NCBI GenBank assembly: GCA_946807835.1
Contig: OX327710.1
Span: forward strand, 16,046,501-16,110,500
DNA from: Ailanthus altissimus
Lineage: Eukaryota; Streptophyta; Magnoliopsida; Sapindales; Simaroubaceae
Direction of reading: 5' to 3'
DNA length: 64,000 nt
Of the stretch, positions 10,870 through 21,634 are shown piece by piece. Each line of letters starts with the position of its first letter. Position 1 is the first letter of the stretch. Both the position numbers and the translations under genes were made by a program. Under the pieces are notes generated by a model. That model searched no databases. It was not told the origin of the DNA and was given only the letters and a program-made list of their open reading frames with translations.

Positions 10870-13392
10870 ATGGAGGGTGGTGATATTCACAGAGCGAGTA
10901 ATAGCTTACGCGCGGGAAGTTCTTCTATATGGAGGAACAATGGCATGGATGTATTTTCAAGGTCTTCAAGAGAAGAAGATGATGAAGAGGCTCTAAAATG
11001 GGCGGCGCTTGAGAAATTGCCAACTTTTGATCGTTTGAGGAAAGGGATATTCACCACTTCACACGGTGATGCTAATGAAATTGATGTACACAATCTGGGA
11101 TTGGAAGAGAGGCAGAAGCTGCTTGAAAGGTTGGTGAAAGTTGCAGAAGTTGATATTGAGAAGTTATTGTTGAAGTTCAAGAACCGGGTTGATAGGTAAT
11201 TTTTTCTCCTTTTTTTTTCATCTGTCATTGTGCATGCACGAGTGAGTTTGTGTTTTTTCTCTGCGATTTTCTTGGCAGCCAAACAGAGTAACTCTGTTTC
11301 TGATCTCCAAGTTCTTGTTTTGATGTGTATTGCAACTTGGGGTTTTGGTTATGATTTTCTTTGTTCTGGGATGTTCCTCCGGGTCGGAATTGAGCTTCCC
11401 AAAATTGAAGTTCGATTTGAGCATTTAAATGTTGAAGCAGAAGCACATGTAGGAGGTAGAGCTTTGCCCAGATTCGTTAACTTCACTATTAACATAATAG
11501 AGGTAACGATCATAAATCATTGATTTTGTTTATGTTTTTTTTCCCCTTTTTCTCTTCTAATTATTCTAATCGGGTCGTTTTCCTTAAAGGGTTTCTTGAA
11601 CTCTCTCCATCTTCTTTCAAGTAGAAAGAAACACTTGACAATCCTTAAGGATGTCAATGGAGTTGTAAAGCCAAGCAGGTGAGAGCTGAACTGCTATTAT
11701 TTATTTTTTATTTGTATTTACCTGAATGCAAATATAGAATCTTTGGACAGTCGTTTCTCATTTTGTTGGTTTCATTGTTGCAGACTGACATTGCTCTTGG
11801 GTCCTCCAGGTTCTGGAAAGACCACATTTCTATTGGCTTTGGCTGGGAAGCTCGATTCTAGTTTGCAGGTGATTTCATATAGCCAATAAAAACTTTAATT
11901 ATTACATAGGGATGTCACTTTAGTATTGATTTTTGCTATTTGGGCTTATTTCTTATGAGAGAATTGGATTATGTCATGTAGGTTTCGGGTAGGGTGACGT
12001 ACAACGGCCATGGCAAGAATGAATTTGTGTCCCGGAGAACTGCTGCTTATATCAGTCAACATGATGTTCATATTGGAGAAATGACTAAGGGAAACCTTGG
12101 CCTTCTCTGCAAGATGCCAGGGAGTCGGATCGCGTTATGGTTAGTTTGATTTTCATTTGTTTTGCTGCTCTTTTCTCTTTTTTTTGTCCCTTCAACTATG
12201 GAATTCAGATTTTAGTATGGTTATTTTTCAATTTATTATAAGCATTAAAAGTTATTGGTTCTATAAAATGCAGACATATTATCAGAGTTGGCCAGAAGGG
12301 ATAAAGCAGCAAATATAAAGCCAGATCCTGATATTGATGTCTTCATGAAGGTGAGAGAAGCTAAATTTTTTAGAAGTTAGCATTTAGCCTATTCTATTCC
12401 AATCAAAGAAATCTTGTTCAATCGAAATTGAATAAGGAAACAATAATTGGGATTTTGGTTTTAAAGCTTTTCTTTGGTATGACTACGTTAACTTTGATGT
12501 GCATTCCAGCAATGTTGAATCACTTACTTGAATGGCTTTTGTTTTATTTATTTTGATTTTGCAAGTTAGAAAATAGAATTAGATGGATCAATCTTTATAG
12601 GCAAGGATTTATACCCATGGTGTTTGCATTTCTTATCTTTGTCATGTCAGGCAGTAGCAACAGCAGGCCAAGAAGCCAATGTTATCACAGATTATATTCT
12701 CAAGGTATCTTCATCATAAGTGACGTTTAGCATTATAAATTATTATTAAGAGCAAGTATCATAATCTTAACGGTTTGTCACTTTTTGTAATAAATTTACA
12801 GGTTTTAGGATTGGAAGTATGTGCTGATACCATGGTAGGTGATGAAATGTTAATAGGTATATCAGGAGGACAAAGGAAACGTGTGACAACAGGTAAATAT
12901 ATTATGAAACTTCATCAACTTGTTTATATTGCAAAGAACAAATATAAATGTATTATTGATTTTAATTTAAGCCTGTCAAAATTCTAATATATGAATTACA
13001 GGTGACATGCTTGTTGGACCAACAACGGCTCTATTCATGGATGAGATATCTACTGGCTTAGATAGTTCAATAACTTTTCAAATTGTGAACTCTATCAAGC
13101 AATCTGTTCACATCCTTAATGGAACCGCTTTGATCTCTCTCCTACAGCCGGCACCAGAGACTTATGATCTCTTTGATGATATTATCCTTTTTCTGATGGC
13201 CAGATAGTGTACCAAGATCCCCGTGAACAAGTGCTAGACTTTTTTGAATACATGGGATTCAGATGTCCCGAAAGAAAAGGCGTGGCTGCCTTCTTGCAAG
13301 AAGTACGTGTTATTGAATCTCTTTTATATTGCATGTTTTAATACTACTAATACTAAACAAAGACTTTCAGCATCAAAAGGAAAAAAAAAATT

Positions 13393-13397
13393 ACAAC
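13393..13397 (+). repeat. Target site duplication of Copia-2, left
   Basis: ACAAC directly before the 5' LTR, repeated exactly at 18233-18237 after the 3' LTR. This is the 5-bp duplication expected from copia integration, and it fixes both element ends. Confidence 0.9.
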
Positions 13398-13534
13398 TGT
13401 TAGCTGTAAATGTATAGTTGTCAATTAGCATTTATTTAATTTCCTAAGATAGATAAAAAGTTTTGTATATAAATACATCATTCTTGTCAATGAAAAATAT
13501 AAAAAATAATTCTCTTTTTCATCTTAAAGTAACA
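13398..13534 (+). repeat. 5' LTR of Copia-2 (137 bp)
   Basis: Starts TGTTAGCTGTAAATG and ends AAAGTAACA. It matches 18077-18232 but lacks a ~19-bp stretch there (around TTAATTGTGTATAG). It contains TATATAAATAC, a plausible TATA box for element transcription. Confidence 0.92.
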
Positions 13535-13546
13535 TGGTATTAGAGC
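13535..13546 (+). other. Primer binding site of Copia-2
   Basis: TGGTATTAGAGC directly follows the LTR. It is the initiator tRNA-Met complement TGGTATCAGAGC with one C-to-T change. Confidence 0.85.
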
Positions 13547-13972
13547 ATTAGTTTTTCAAATTTGAAATTAGGTTTTTTTTTTGGGTATTTTGCATAAACA
13601 CAACTTAAATAGTATCTATTAGGGTTCTATTTTGGAAACCCTAATTGGAGTTGTCTTTGGTTCTCACCGCCTCCTCAGCTAGAAAACCTAGCCGCCGATC
13701 TACAAAACCTCGAAGTCCGGTCTCCTGAATCCTTGCGCGTAACTCGCACGCGCCGCCCCATCATTTTGTGATACTTCCTATACGTCGGCACGTGAAGGTG
13801 CGCATGGCATCCTTCGCCGGCCGAATTTCTCCCAGTTGTCCTCCTTTGCGGTCCTTCTTGTTCTATGCTTCGTTTGGACCCGTCTTGCTTCAATCTTTGT
13901 GTTTGTCGAGGTTTGTTCTTGGTAATTTGTTGTGCTTTGCATTCGCTGCCTTTGTCTCCTTGATTCAGTATA

Positions 13973-14776
13973 ATGGCTGAAAATAAGTCTTCCATTGTGA
14001 CGGACGTGGTGTTGATCATGTCAAAAATCACGAACCATAAGCTCAATGGTTCGAACTATTTGGATTGGAGTAAGACTGTTCGCCTTTATCTACAGAGTAT
14101 CAACAAAGATTCTCATTTGACTGACGATCCTTCTAAAGCTGATTTGAAACAAAAAGATGATCTCACATGGCTCCGAGAGGATGCTCGTTTGTTCCTTCAA
14201 ATTCGAAATGTTATTGATAGTGAGGTAATTGGCTTGATTAATCACTGTGAATTTATTAAGGAACTAATGGATTATTTGGAATTTTTGTACTCTGGCAAAG
14301 GAAATCTCTCCTGTATGTATGAAGTCTGCAAATTTTTTTACCGTGTGAAAAAACAAGATCAGTCTCTTATAAACTATTTTATGGCATTTAAGAAGACGTA
14401 TGAGGAGCTTAATATGTTGCTGCCATTTAGTCCCGATGCTAAGGTTCAACAATGTCAGCGGGAGCAAATGGCTATCATAAGCTTTCTAGCAGGGCTCTTT
14501 CCTGAATTTGATTCTGCTAAGGCACAAGTTCTTTCTGGGTCTGATATCTCCTTTTTGCAAGACGTCTTTAGTCGCGTTCTCCGCACGGAGATTAGTCCAC
14601 CCATTTCGCTTAGTGGTGCTTTGGTAAGTCGTAATAACAATTATATTCCTAGGCGATCACCTAACCATAATGGACACAAAGGCAGCGGCTCACAAGGGTC
14701 TGAACCTCGCCTGTTAGATTCTGGAAGCATTATGTGCAACTATTGTAAAAAGTCGGGTCACACCAAGTTTAAGTGA
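13973..14776 (+). pseudogene. Copia-2 gag, ending at a stop in the zinc knuckle
   Basis: Copia gag of 267 residues beginning MAENKSSIVTD, with the N-terminal gag signature HKLNGSNYLDWSKTVRLYL at about residues 22-40. The capsid-like helical region follows, then a basic linker and a CCHC knuckle, CNYCKKSGHTKFK, which runs straight into TGA at 14774-14776. The stop stands exactly where the last cysteine (TGC or TGT) of CX2CX4HX4C is expected, so a single base change both ended gag and removed a zinc ligand. The frame stays open afterwards into the protease. Confidence 0.9.
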
Positions 14777-16399
14777 CGAAAACTACAATTTAAAAATCAG
14801 CACAACCACTCGGCTAATGCTGCGGTTACTAATGATGCTTCTGATAAATCAATCATTATTTCTGCCGATGAATTTGCCAAATTCTCAGAGTATCAAAAAT
14901 CACTAAAGTCTTCCTCTTCGTCTGTCACTGCTATTGCTGACTCAGGTAAATCCAACGCATGTCTTGTTTCCTCATCCTCCAAATGGGTCATTGATTCTGG
15001 TGCCACAGATCATATGATAAGTAATTCTTGCCTCTTCTCTACTTTTCAGTTACACGCTTCCACTCATACTGTTACTTTAGTTGATGGATCGACATCTTGT
15101 GTTCGCGGGTCTAGCACTATCCATCCTACCCCTTTGCTTTATTTGTCCCCTGTCTTACATTTGCCTAACTTACTATTTAATTTGTTCTCTGTTAGTCAAC
15201 TTACTTGTAATATTAATTGTTGTGTCTTATTTTTCCTTAATCATTGTTTATTTCAGGATCTTATGATGAAGAAGATTATTGGTAAAGGACATGAGTCTAG
15301 CGGCCTCTATGTTCTTGATACACTGCTCCCCACTTCTATTGCTTGTTCGAGTGTCCCTTCTCCTTTTGAGGCTCATTGTAGGTTGGGTCATCCATCTCTT
15401 CCTTTGCTCAAGAAACTTTGTCCACAATATAGTAAGGTGTCTTCTTTAGATTGTGAATCGTGTTAGTTTGTAAAACATCATCGTGTCAGTTCGAGTCCTA
15501 GAGTCAATAAACATGCTAGTGCTCCTTTTGAATTAGTCTATTCTAATGTTTGGGGTCCTTATCCTATTTTGTCTAAACTTGGTTTTCGGTATTTTATTAC
15601 TTTTGTGGATGATTATTCTCGTGTAACTTTGTTATATTTAATGAAAAATCGTTCTTAATTGTTTTTTTTATTTTGTGCCTTTTGTGCTAAAATTAAAAAT
15701 CAATTCAATGTTTATATACGTACTTTGCGAAGTGATAATGCTAAAGAATATATCTCTGCTTTATTTTACACTTATATGGTTCAAAATGGCATGCTTCATG
15801 AAACTTCTTATGTTAATACTCAATTTCAAAATAGTGTAGCAGAATGCAAAAACAAACATATTCTTGAAATAGCAAGGGCTCTCTTATTTCAAATGCATAT
15901 TCCTAAACCTTTTTGGGCTGATGCTGTTTCTATTGCATGTTTTTTTATTAACCTCATGCCATCCTCTGTTCTTCATAGTGAGATTCCCTACAAAATTCTT
16001 TTTCCCAATAAGTCATTGTTTTCTGTTAGTCCTAGGATTTTTGGTAGCACTTGCTTTGTTTGTGATGCTCGTCCACAGGTAACTAAATTGGATCCCAAGT
16101 TTTTGAAGTGTGTCTTCCTTGGTTATTCTCGTCTTCAAAAAAGTTATCATTGTTATTGTCCTAGTCTTAACAAGTATCTTGTCTCAATTGATGTTACTTT
16201 CTTGGAAGATACACCTTACTTTTTATCCTCGCCTATTCCTCCTCGTCAGGGGGAGGATGATGATTTATTGATCTATTCTATCACATCTTCTGAACATGTC
16301 TCGAATCAGCTATTGCGAAGCCTTCTATTGTTCACGTCTACTCCAGGTGCCCCCCTCCTGATTCATGTCTTGCACCTACTTCTTCGTCATCAGATCTAG
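14777..16399 (+). pseudogene. Copia-2 protease and integrase (several stops)
   Basis: Protease at about 14984-15016 (WVIDSGATDHM, catalytic DSG kept). The pre-integrase zinc region at about 15367-15466 (HCRLGHPSLPLL...LDCESC) ends in TAG. The integrase core follows (VDDYSRVTLLYLMKN, a stop at 15657-15659, then LRSDNAKEYIS and the stretch leading to PFWADAV). The D,D-35-E region is recognisable, but NGxxxE reads NSVAEC. Three stops and a frame change near 16400 break the polyprotein. Confidence 0.88.
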
Positions 16400-16449
16400 T
16401 CCCCAGCAATGATCTTCCAATTGCATTACGCAAAGGTAAGCGTCTGTGT

Positions 16450-17976
16450 ATGTATCCCGTTTCTTCCTTTGTTTCATATAATGGTCTGTCATCTTCTTCT
16501 TGTTCTTTTATTGCTTCTCTTGATTCCATCTTTATTCTTAACACTTTTCGTGAAGCCATCTCTCATCTTGGTTGGCATAATGCAATGATAGAGGAATTGA
16601 ACGCTTTAGATGATAATGGTACTTGGGACTTTGTGGATTTGCCTTCAGGGAAACGGGCTATCGGATGTAAATGGGTGTTCACGGTCAAGGTCAATGCAAA
16701 TGGGTCAGTTGCTCGTTTAAAAGCTCGTGTTGTTGCTAAGGGCTATGCTCAAACCTATGGAGTGGACTATTCTAACATATTTTCTCCTATTGCGAAATTG
16801 ACCTCTGTGCGCTTATTTATTTCGCTGACAGCTACTCATGACTGGCCTTTGCATCAACTAGATATTAAGAATGCTTTTCTTTATGGTGATCTTCATGAAG
16901 TGGTGTATATGGAGCAACCTCCTGGGTTTGTTGCTCAGAGGGAGACAGGGCATGTTTGTCATCTTCGAAAATCTTTATATGGTTTGAAACAGAGTCCTTG
17001 TGCTTGGTTTAGAAAATTTAGTCAGGCTGTTGAAACATTTGGTATGAAGAAAAGCGTGTTTGACCATTCTGTGTTCTACAAACATTTAGAAACTGGTATT
17101 ATTCTATTAGTTGTGTATGTGGATGACATTGTTATAACTGGAAGTGATATTATGGGAATCTCATCTCTTAAGTCTTTCATTCATAAACAATTTCACACGA
17201 AGGATTTGGGGGTGCTCAAATATTTCTTGGGAGTTGAGGTTACAGGAAGTAAAAAGGGTATCTTCCTATCTCAGAGAAAATATGTTCTTGATCTATTAAC
17301 TGAGACAGGAAATTTAGGAGCAAAACCTTGTAACGCTTCAATGACCCCTAATATACATCTTATAAGAGATGGAGAATTATTTGAAGATCTTGAGAGATAT
17401 CGAAAGTTGGTTGGGAAGCTGAATTATCTTACAGTAACTCGTCCTGATATTGCATATTCAGTTAGTGTGGTCAGTCAGTTTATGTCATCCCTAACAGTTC
17501 ATCATTGGGCAGCCTTAGAACAAATTTTGTATTACTTGAAAGGAGCACCTGGACGTGGTATTTGGTATGCGAATTATGAACATTCTTATATTGAGTGTTT
17601 TTCAAACGCAAATTGGGCAGGGTTCAAAACAGATAGAAAATTCACTTCAGGTTATTGTATATTTGTTGGAGGGAATTTGGTCTCATAGAAAAGTAAGAAG
17701 CAGAGTGTTGTGTCACGATCTAGTGCAGAGTCAAAATATGGAGCTATGGCATAATCTGTGTACGAGATAATGTGGATATATCACCTTTTGACTGAAGTAG
17801 GACTCAAGATTTCAATACCAGCAAAATTGTGGTGTGACAACCAAGCTACCCTTCATATTACATCTAATTCTGTGTTTCATGAGCGAACTAAGCACATTGA
17901 AATTGATTATCATTTTATTCATGAGAAAATTCAACAAGGTTTGATTTCTACAGGATATGTGAAGACTGGAGAATAA
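16450..17976 (+). pseudogene. Copia-2 reverse transcriptase and RNase H
   Basis: A 412-residue open frame (16450-17688) with the full copia RT order: IGCKWVFTVK, RLKARVVAKGYAQ, QLDIKNAFLYGDL, SLYGLKQSPCAWF, and the catalytic YVDDIVITG near 17113-17139. RNase H starts near 17590. A TAG replaces a tryptophan after GGNLVS (17686-17688), and a further stop lies near 17756. The frame resumes at 17758-17976 with LWCDNQATLHI and HERTKHIEIDYHFI. This is the best-preserved pol segment in the window, but it is not continuous. Confidence 0.92.
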
Positions 17977-18076
17977 TTAGGGGACATCTTCACGAAAGCT
18001 TTAAATGAAGTTCGAGTTGATTATCTTTGTAACAAATTGGGCATGATTAATATCTATGCTCCAACTTGAGGGGGAA

Positions 18077-18232
18077 TGTTAGCTGTAAATGTATAGTTGT
18101 CAATTAGCATTTATCTAGTTTCTTAATTGTGTATAGTTACCTAAGATAAATAGACAATTTTGTATATAAATACATCATTCTTTTCAATAAAAGATATGAG
18201 AAATAATTCTCTTTTTCATCTTAAAAGTAATA
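18077..18232 (+). repeat. 3' LTR of Copia-2 (156 bp)
   Basis: Starts TGTTAGCTGTAAATG after the purine tract TTGAGGGGGAA (18066-18076) and ends AAAAGTAATA, followed by the duplication ACAAC (18233-18237). Confidence 0.92.
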
Positions 18233-21200
18233 ACAACAAAGAAAGTCATTCTAAGATTAGACGAGTCTTAAATGTCAAAATTCTCATTCAGTTATCATGA
18301 TTAACGACATCTTGCAGGTGACATCTAGGAAAGATCAACAACAGTATTGGGCACGCAAAGAATAGCCTTACAGGTTTATCACAGTCAAGGAATTTGCTGA
18401 TGCATAACCTATTATGTGATTGGACTTGATGCAAATGTTGTAAGGTAAAAGGAGGAAAACTTTGCAAATTTTGCTAGTAAATAGAGAATATTGTATTTAA
18501 ATGTTTGATCTATTGATTCAACCATTTTACAAGGTGATTTACTTGTTGCAGGTTGTTCAAGCAGTACTTGCTGCTGTTGTTTGTTAACCAGATGGCTTCA
18601 GCATTATTCCGATTAATTGCAGCAACAGGCAGGAACATGATTGTTGCTAATACATTTGGTTCATTTGCGTTGCTCCTGCTTTTTGCATTGGGTGGATTTT
18701 TTCTTTCAAGAGGTATCAAAGGATTAAAAGTTAAATAGACTAGTTACGTTTTCTTTTTTCATCAAGATTTAACTATAATACTTTCTTTGCATTACTTAAT
18801 AACACAGAGGAAATCAAGAAATGGTGGATATGGGGTTATTGGATTTCACCTATGATGTATGCGCAGAATGCAATTGTTGTTAATGAGTTTCTTGGTAGCA
18901 GTTGGCAAAACGTAATACCTTGAATGATCCTTTTCATATTTGTTTATTTAGCTTTTAATAAAATGCTAATGTTTGACATTGTTTCATATCAAAGATCCTC
19001 CCAAATTCAGCAGAATTACTTGGAGTTGAAGTTTTGAAGTCTCGTGGCTTCTTCCCACATGCATATTGGTATTGGATAGGAGTAGGGGCTCTGGTTGGTT
19101 TTGTTGTACTGTTCAACTTCGGTTTCACTCTAGCTCTCACTTTTCTTGACCGTGGGTATCCGTAACTTCTTTAATTTCATACCTTCTAAAATAAAGATGT
19201 TATGTTCTAATTTTATGAAAATATATGTGCAGCTTTTGAGAAGCCACAGGCTGTTATAACCGAGGAATCTCAAAGTGATGAGCACGGTAATAGAACTGGT
19301 GGAACCATTCAGCTTTCTACTCATGGAAATAGATCTAGTCATAAATCTAACTCAGGTGATAAAGCTTATTTATGATGTTCGTTTGTATATGTATGTGATT
19401 TTCATACTGTCTTCTCAATAATTTTCAAGTTGACATGACATACAGGGAGTGAACATAATATAAGGAGCAGAAACTCCTCTTCCAGGTCTTTATCCTTCAC
19501 AGAAGCAGTTGTTGAAGCCAATCAACAAAAGAAAAGAGGAATGGTTCCTCCATTTGAGCCATATTCCATCACCTTTGATGAAATTACATACTCTGTTGAC
19601 ATGCCACAGGTAGCATTAAGTTTAAGAAGTCATATGTACATTTAAAATAATAAATTTATTTTTTAGTGCAGTGTAGTTTAGACATGATAACTAATTGGTT
19701 AGACTTACTTTGCAGGAAATGAAACTTCAAGGTATTGCTGAAGACAAATTGGTTCTTTTGAACGGTGTGAGTGGTGCTTTCAGGCCTGGCGTTCTTACAG
19801 CTCTAATGGGTGTTAGTGGTGCTGGTAAAACCACTTTGATGGATGTCTTGGCTGGTAGAAAAACTGGTGGATATATTACTGGTAACATCACTGTTTCTGG
19901 GTATCCAAAGAAACAAGAAACATTCGCTCGCATTTCAGGATACTGTGAGCAAAATGACATCCACTCTCCTCATGTTACTGTGTATTAATCCTTGGTCTAC
20001 TCGGCCTGGCTTCGACTATCCCCTGAAGTTGATTCAGAAACAAGAAAGGTTGGTACTGAAATACCATTATGTTTTGAGCTCATTGTCATTTTTCTTCTCC
20101 TGTCATTGAGAGCACCAATTAAGTCATTTAGAATAGAACAAATAATTGAATGCCTTGCTGGATATGTTTGTACTAATGTATATTTTCCCCATGGTTTGCA
20201 GATGTTTATTGAGGAAATCATGGAGCTTGTGGAGTTGAACCCACTGAGAAATGCTCTGGTTGGGTTGCCTGGTGTAAATGGTCTATCTACCAAGCAGCGC
20301 AAGAGGCTTACCATTGCTGTTGAGCTCGTGGCAAACCCTTCCATTATATTTATGGATGAGACAACTTCAGGACTAGATGCAAGAGCTGCTGCAATTGTTA
20401 TGAGGACCGTAAGAAACACAGTGGACACAGGAAGAACTGTGGTGTGCACCATCCATCAGCCAAGCATTGACATCTTTGAAGCTTTTGATGAGGTGAGGAT
20501 TATTATGTCCTGATTAGAGAAGTTATTTTCTTCTTCGTGCCCCAGTATTTACTAGCATAACATGTTTAACTTGTCGATGCAACTGTTTTTAATGAAGCGA
20601 GGGGGCCAAGAGATATATGTTGGCCCATTTGGTCGCCATTCTAGCCTTCTCATAAAGTACTTTGAGGTATGATGTGGATGAATATTTACAAGATATAAAA
20701 ATATAAAAAAGTTTAACTTAATGTTTTTAAACAAGCTAATGTATTTACATATTTAACTTACTGCTATTGTACAAGCTAATGTCTGCATACTTCTTTTTGC
20801 ATAGGGAATTCAAGGGGTTGAGAAAATTAAAGATGGATATAATCCAGCAACTTGGATGTTGGAAGTCTCCTCTTTATCCCAGGAAATGGCTTTGGGTGTT
20901 GATTTTACTGCTATTTACAAAAATTCAGACCTGTACAGGTAGGAATTATGAACTTTTAGGTGATATTATTAGACCAATAGTTTTACTCTTCTGTTATTGT
21001 AAATTTGTTGCTGATGTATGCCATACATTTTTAGGAGAAACAAAGCACTAGTCTGTGATTTAAGCAAGCCTACTCCTGGTTCAAAGGAACTTCATTTTGC
21101 AACTCAGTACTCACAACCATTTTTGACACAGACTCTGGCTTGTTTATGGAAACAGCACTGGTCATACTGGCGTAATCCACCATACAGTGCCGTTAGATTT

Positions 21201-21634
21201 TTGTTTACAACATTCATTGCCTTGATATTCGGAACAATGTTCTGGGACTTAGGCACTAAAACGTGAGTCACATACATTTGAATGCCATTCATAGTGATTC
21301 ATTGTCTTATTCCTTCATTAGCTTTTTATTCTTCCTCAACTTTGACATTTCAAATTGCAGGAAAACGCAACAAGATCTGTTTAATGCAATGGGTTCAATG
21401 TATGCTGCCGTTCTCTTCCTCGGTGTCCAAAATGCATCTTCTGTGCAACCAGTTGTAGCCATTAAAAGAACATTCTACTATAAAGAAAGAGCTGCGGGAA
21501 TGTATTCGGCCATGCCATATGCCTTCGCTCAAGTAACTAGTCTTTTCACACTTTGCATACCTTAAATCTAAAATTCTATTTTTTCTCTTCTTAAATTGAA
21601 TTTTCTGGTTTCTCTTGCAGGTTTTGATTGAGAT

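Larger units (their letters stand above)
13398..18232 (+). mobile_element. Copia-2: short-LTR Ty1-copia element in intron 9 of the PDR pseudogene
   Basis: Complete but dead element on the plus strand, inserted between exon 9 (ends 13302) and exon 10 (starts 18318) of the PDR pseudogene. It has short LTRs (137 and 156 bp), a primer site at 13535, gag at 13973, protease-integrase, reverse transcriptase from 16450, RNase H to about 17976, a purine tract and a 3' LTR. The 5-bp target duplication is perfect. About a dozen substitutions plus a ~19-bp indel between the LTRs, counted by eye, point to an old insertion. At least four premature stops disrupt the polyprotein. Confidence 0.95.
10870..21634 (+). 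pseudogene. PDR-type (full-size ABCG) transporter pseudogene, 3'-truncated
   Basis: Upstream copy of the gene at 27654. Exons by alignment: 10870-11195, 11382-11502, 11590-11678, 11784-11868, 11982-12139, 12274-12350, 12651-12704, 12802-12892, 13002-13302, 18318-18444 (fused), 18552-18712, 18808-18911, 18995-19151, 19233-19355, 19446-19609, 19716-20048, 20202-20492, 20583-20666, 20805-20938, 21035-21262, 21361-21532, then only 21621-21634. Motifs remain: [26 protein letters not shown]. Lesions: acceptor AG to CG at 11380-11381, a 2-bp loss near 12086, a 1-bp loss near 13192, TAG at 18363-18365, ~550 bp lost at 18404 (most of membrane domain 1), TAA at 19986-19988, acceptor AG to AA at 20581-20582, and the last ~170 codons missing. 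Non-functional. Confidence 0.93.

Noticed and set aside
19727..20452. Long minus-strand open frames opposite the PDR pseudogene (also 32679-32939 and 33320-33592 in the intact gene)
   Set aside because: They are antisense to conserved NBD2 exons; the same antisense frames appear in both paralogs because the sense codons are conserved.
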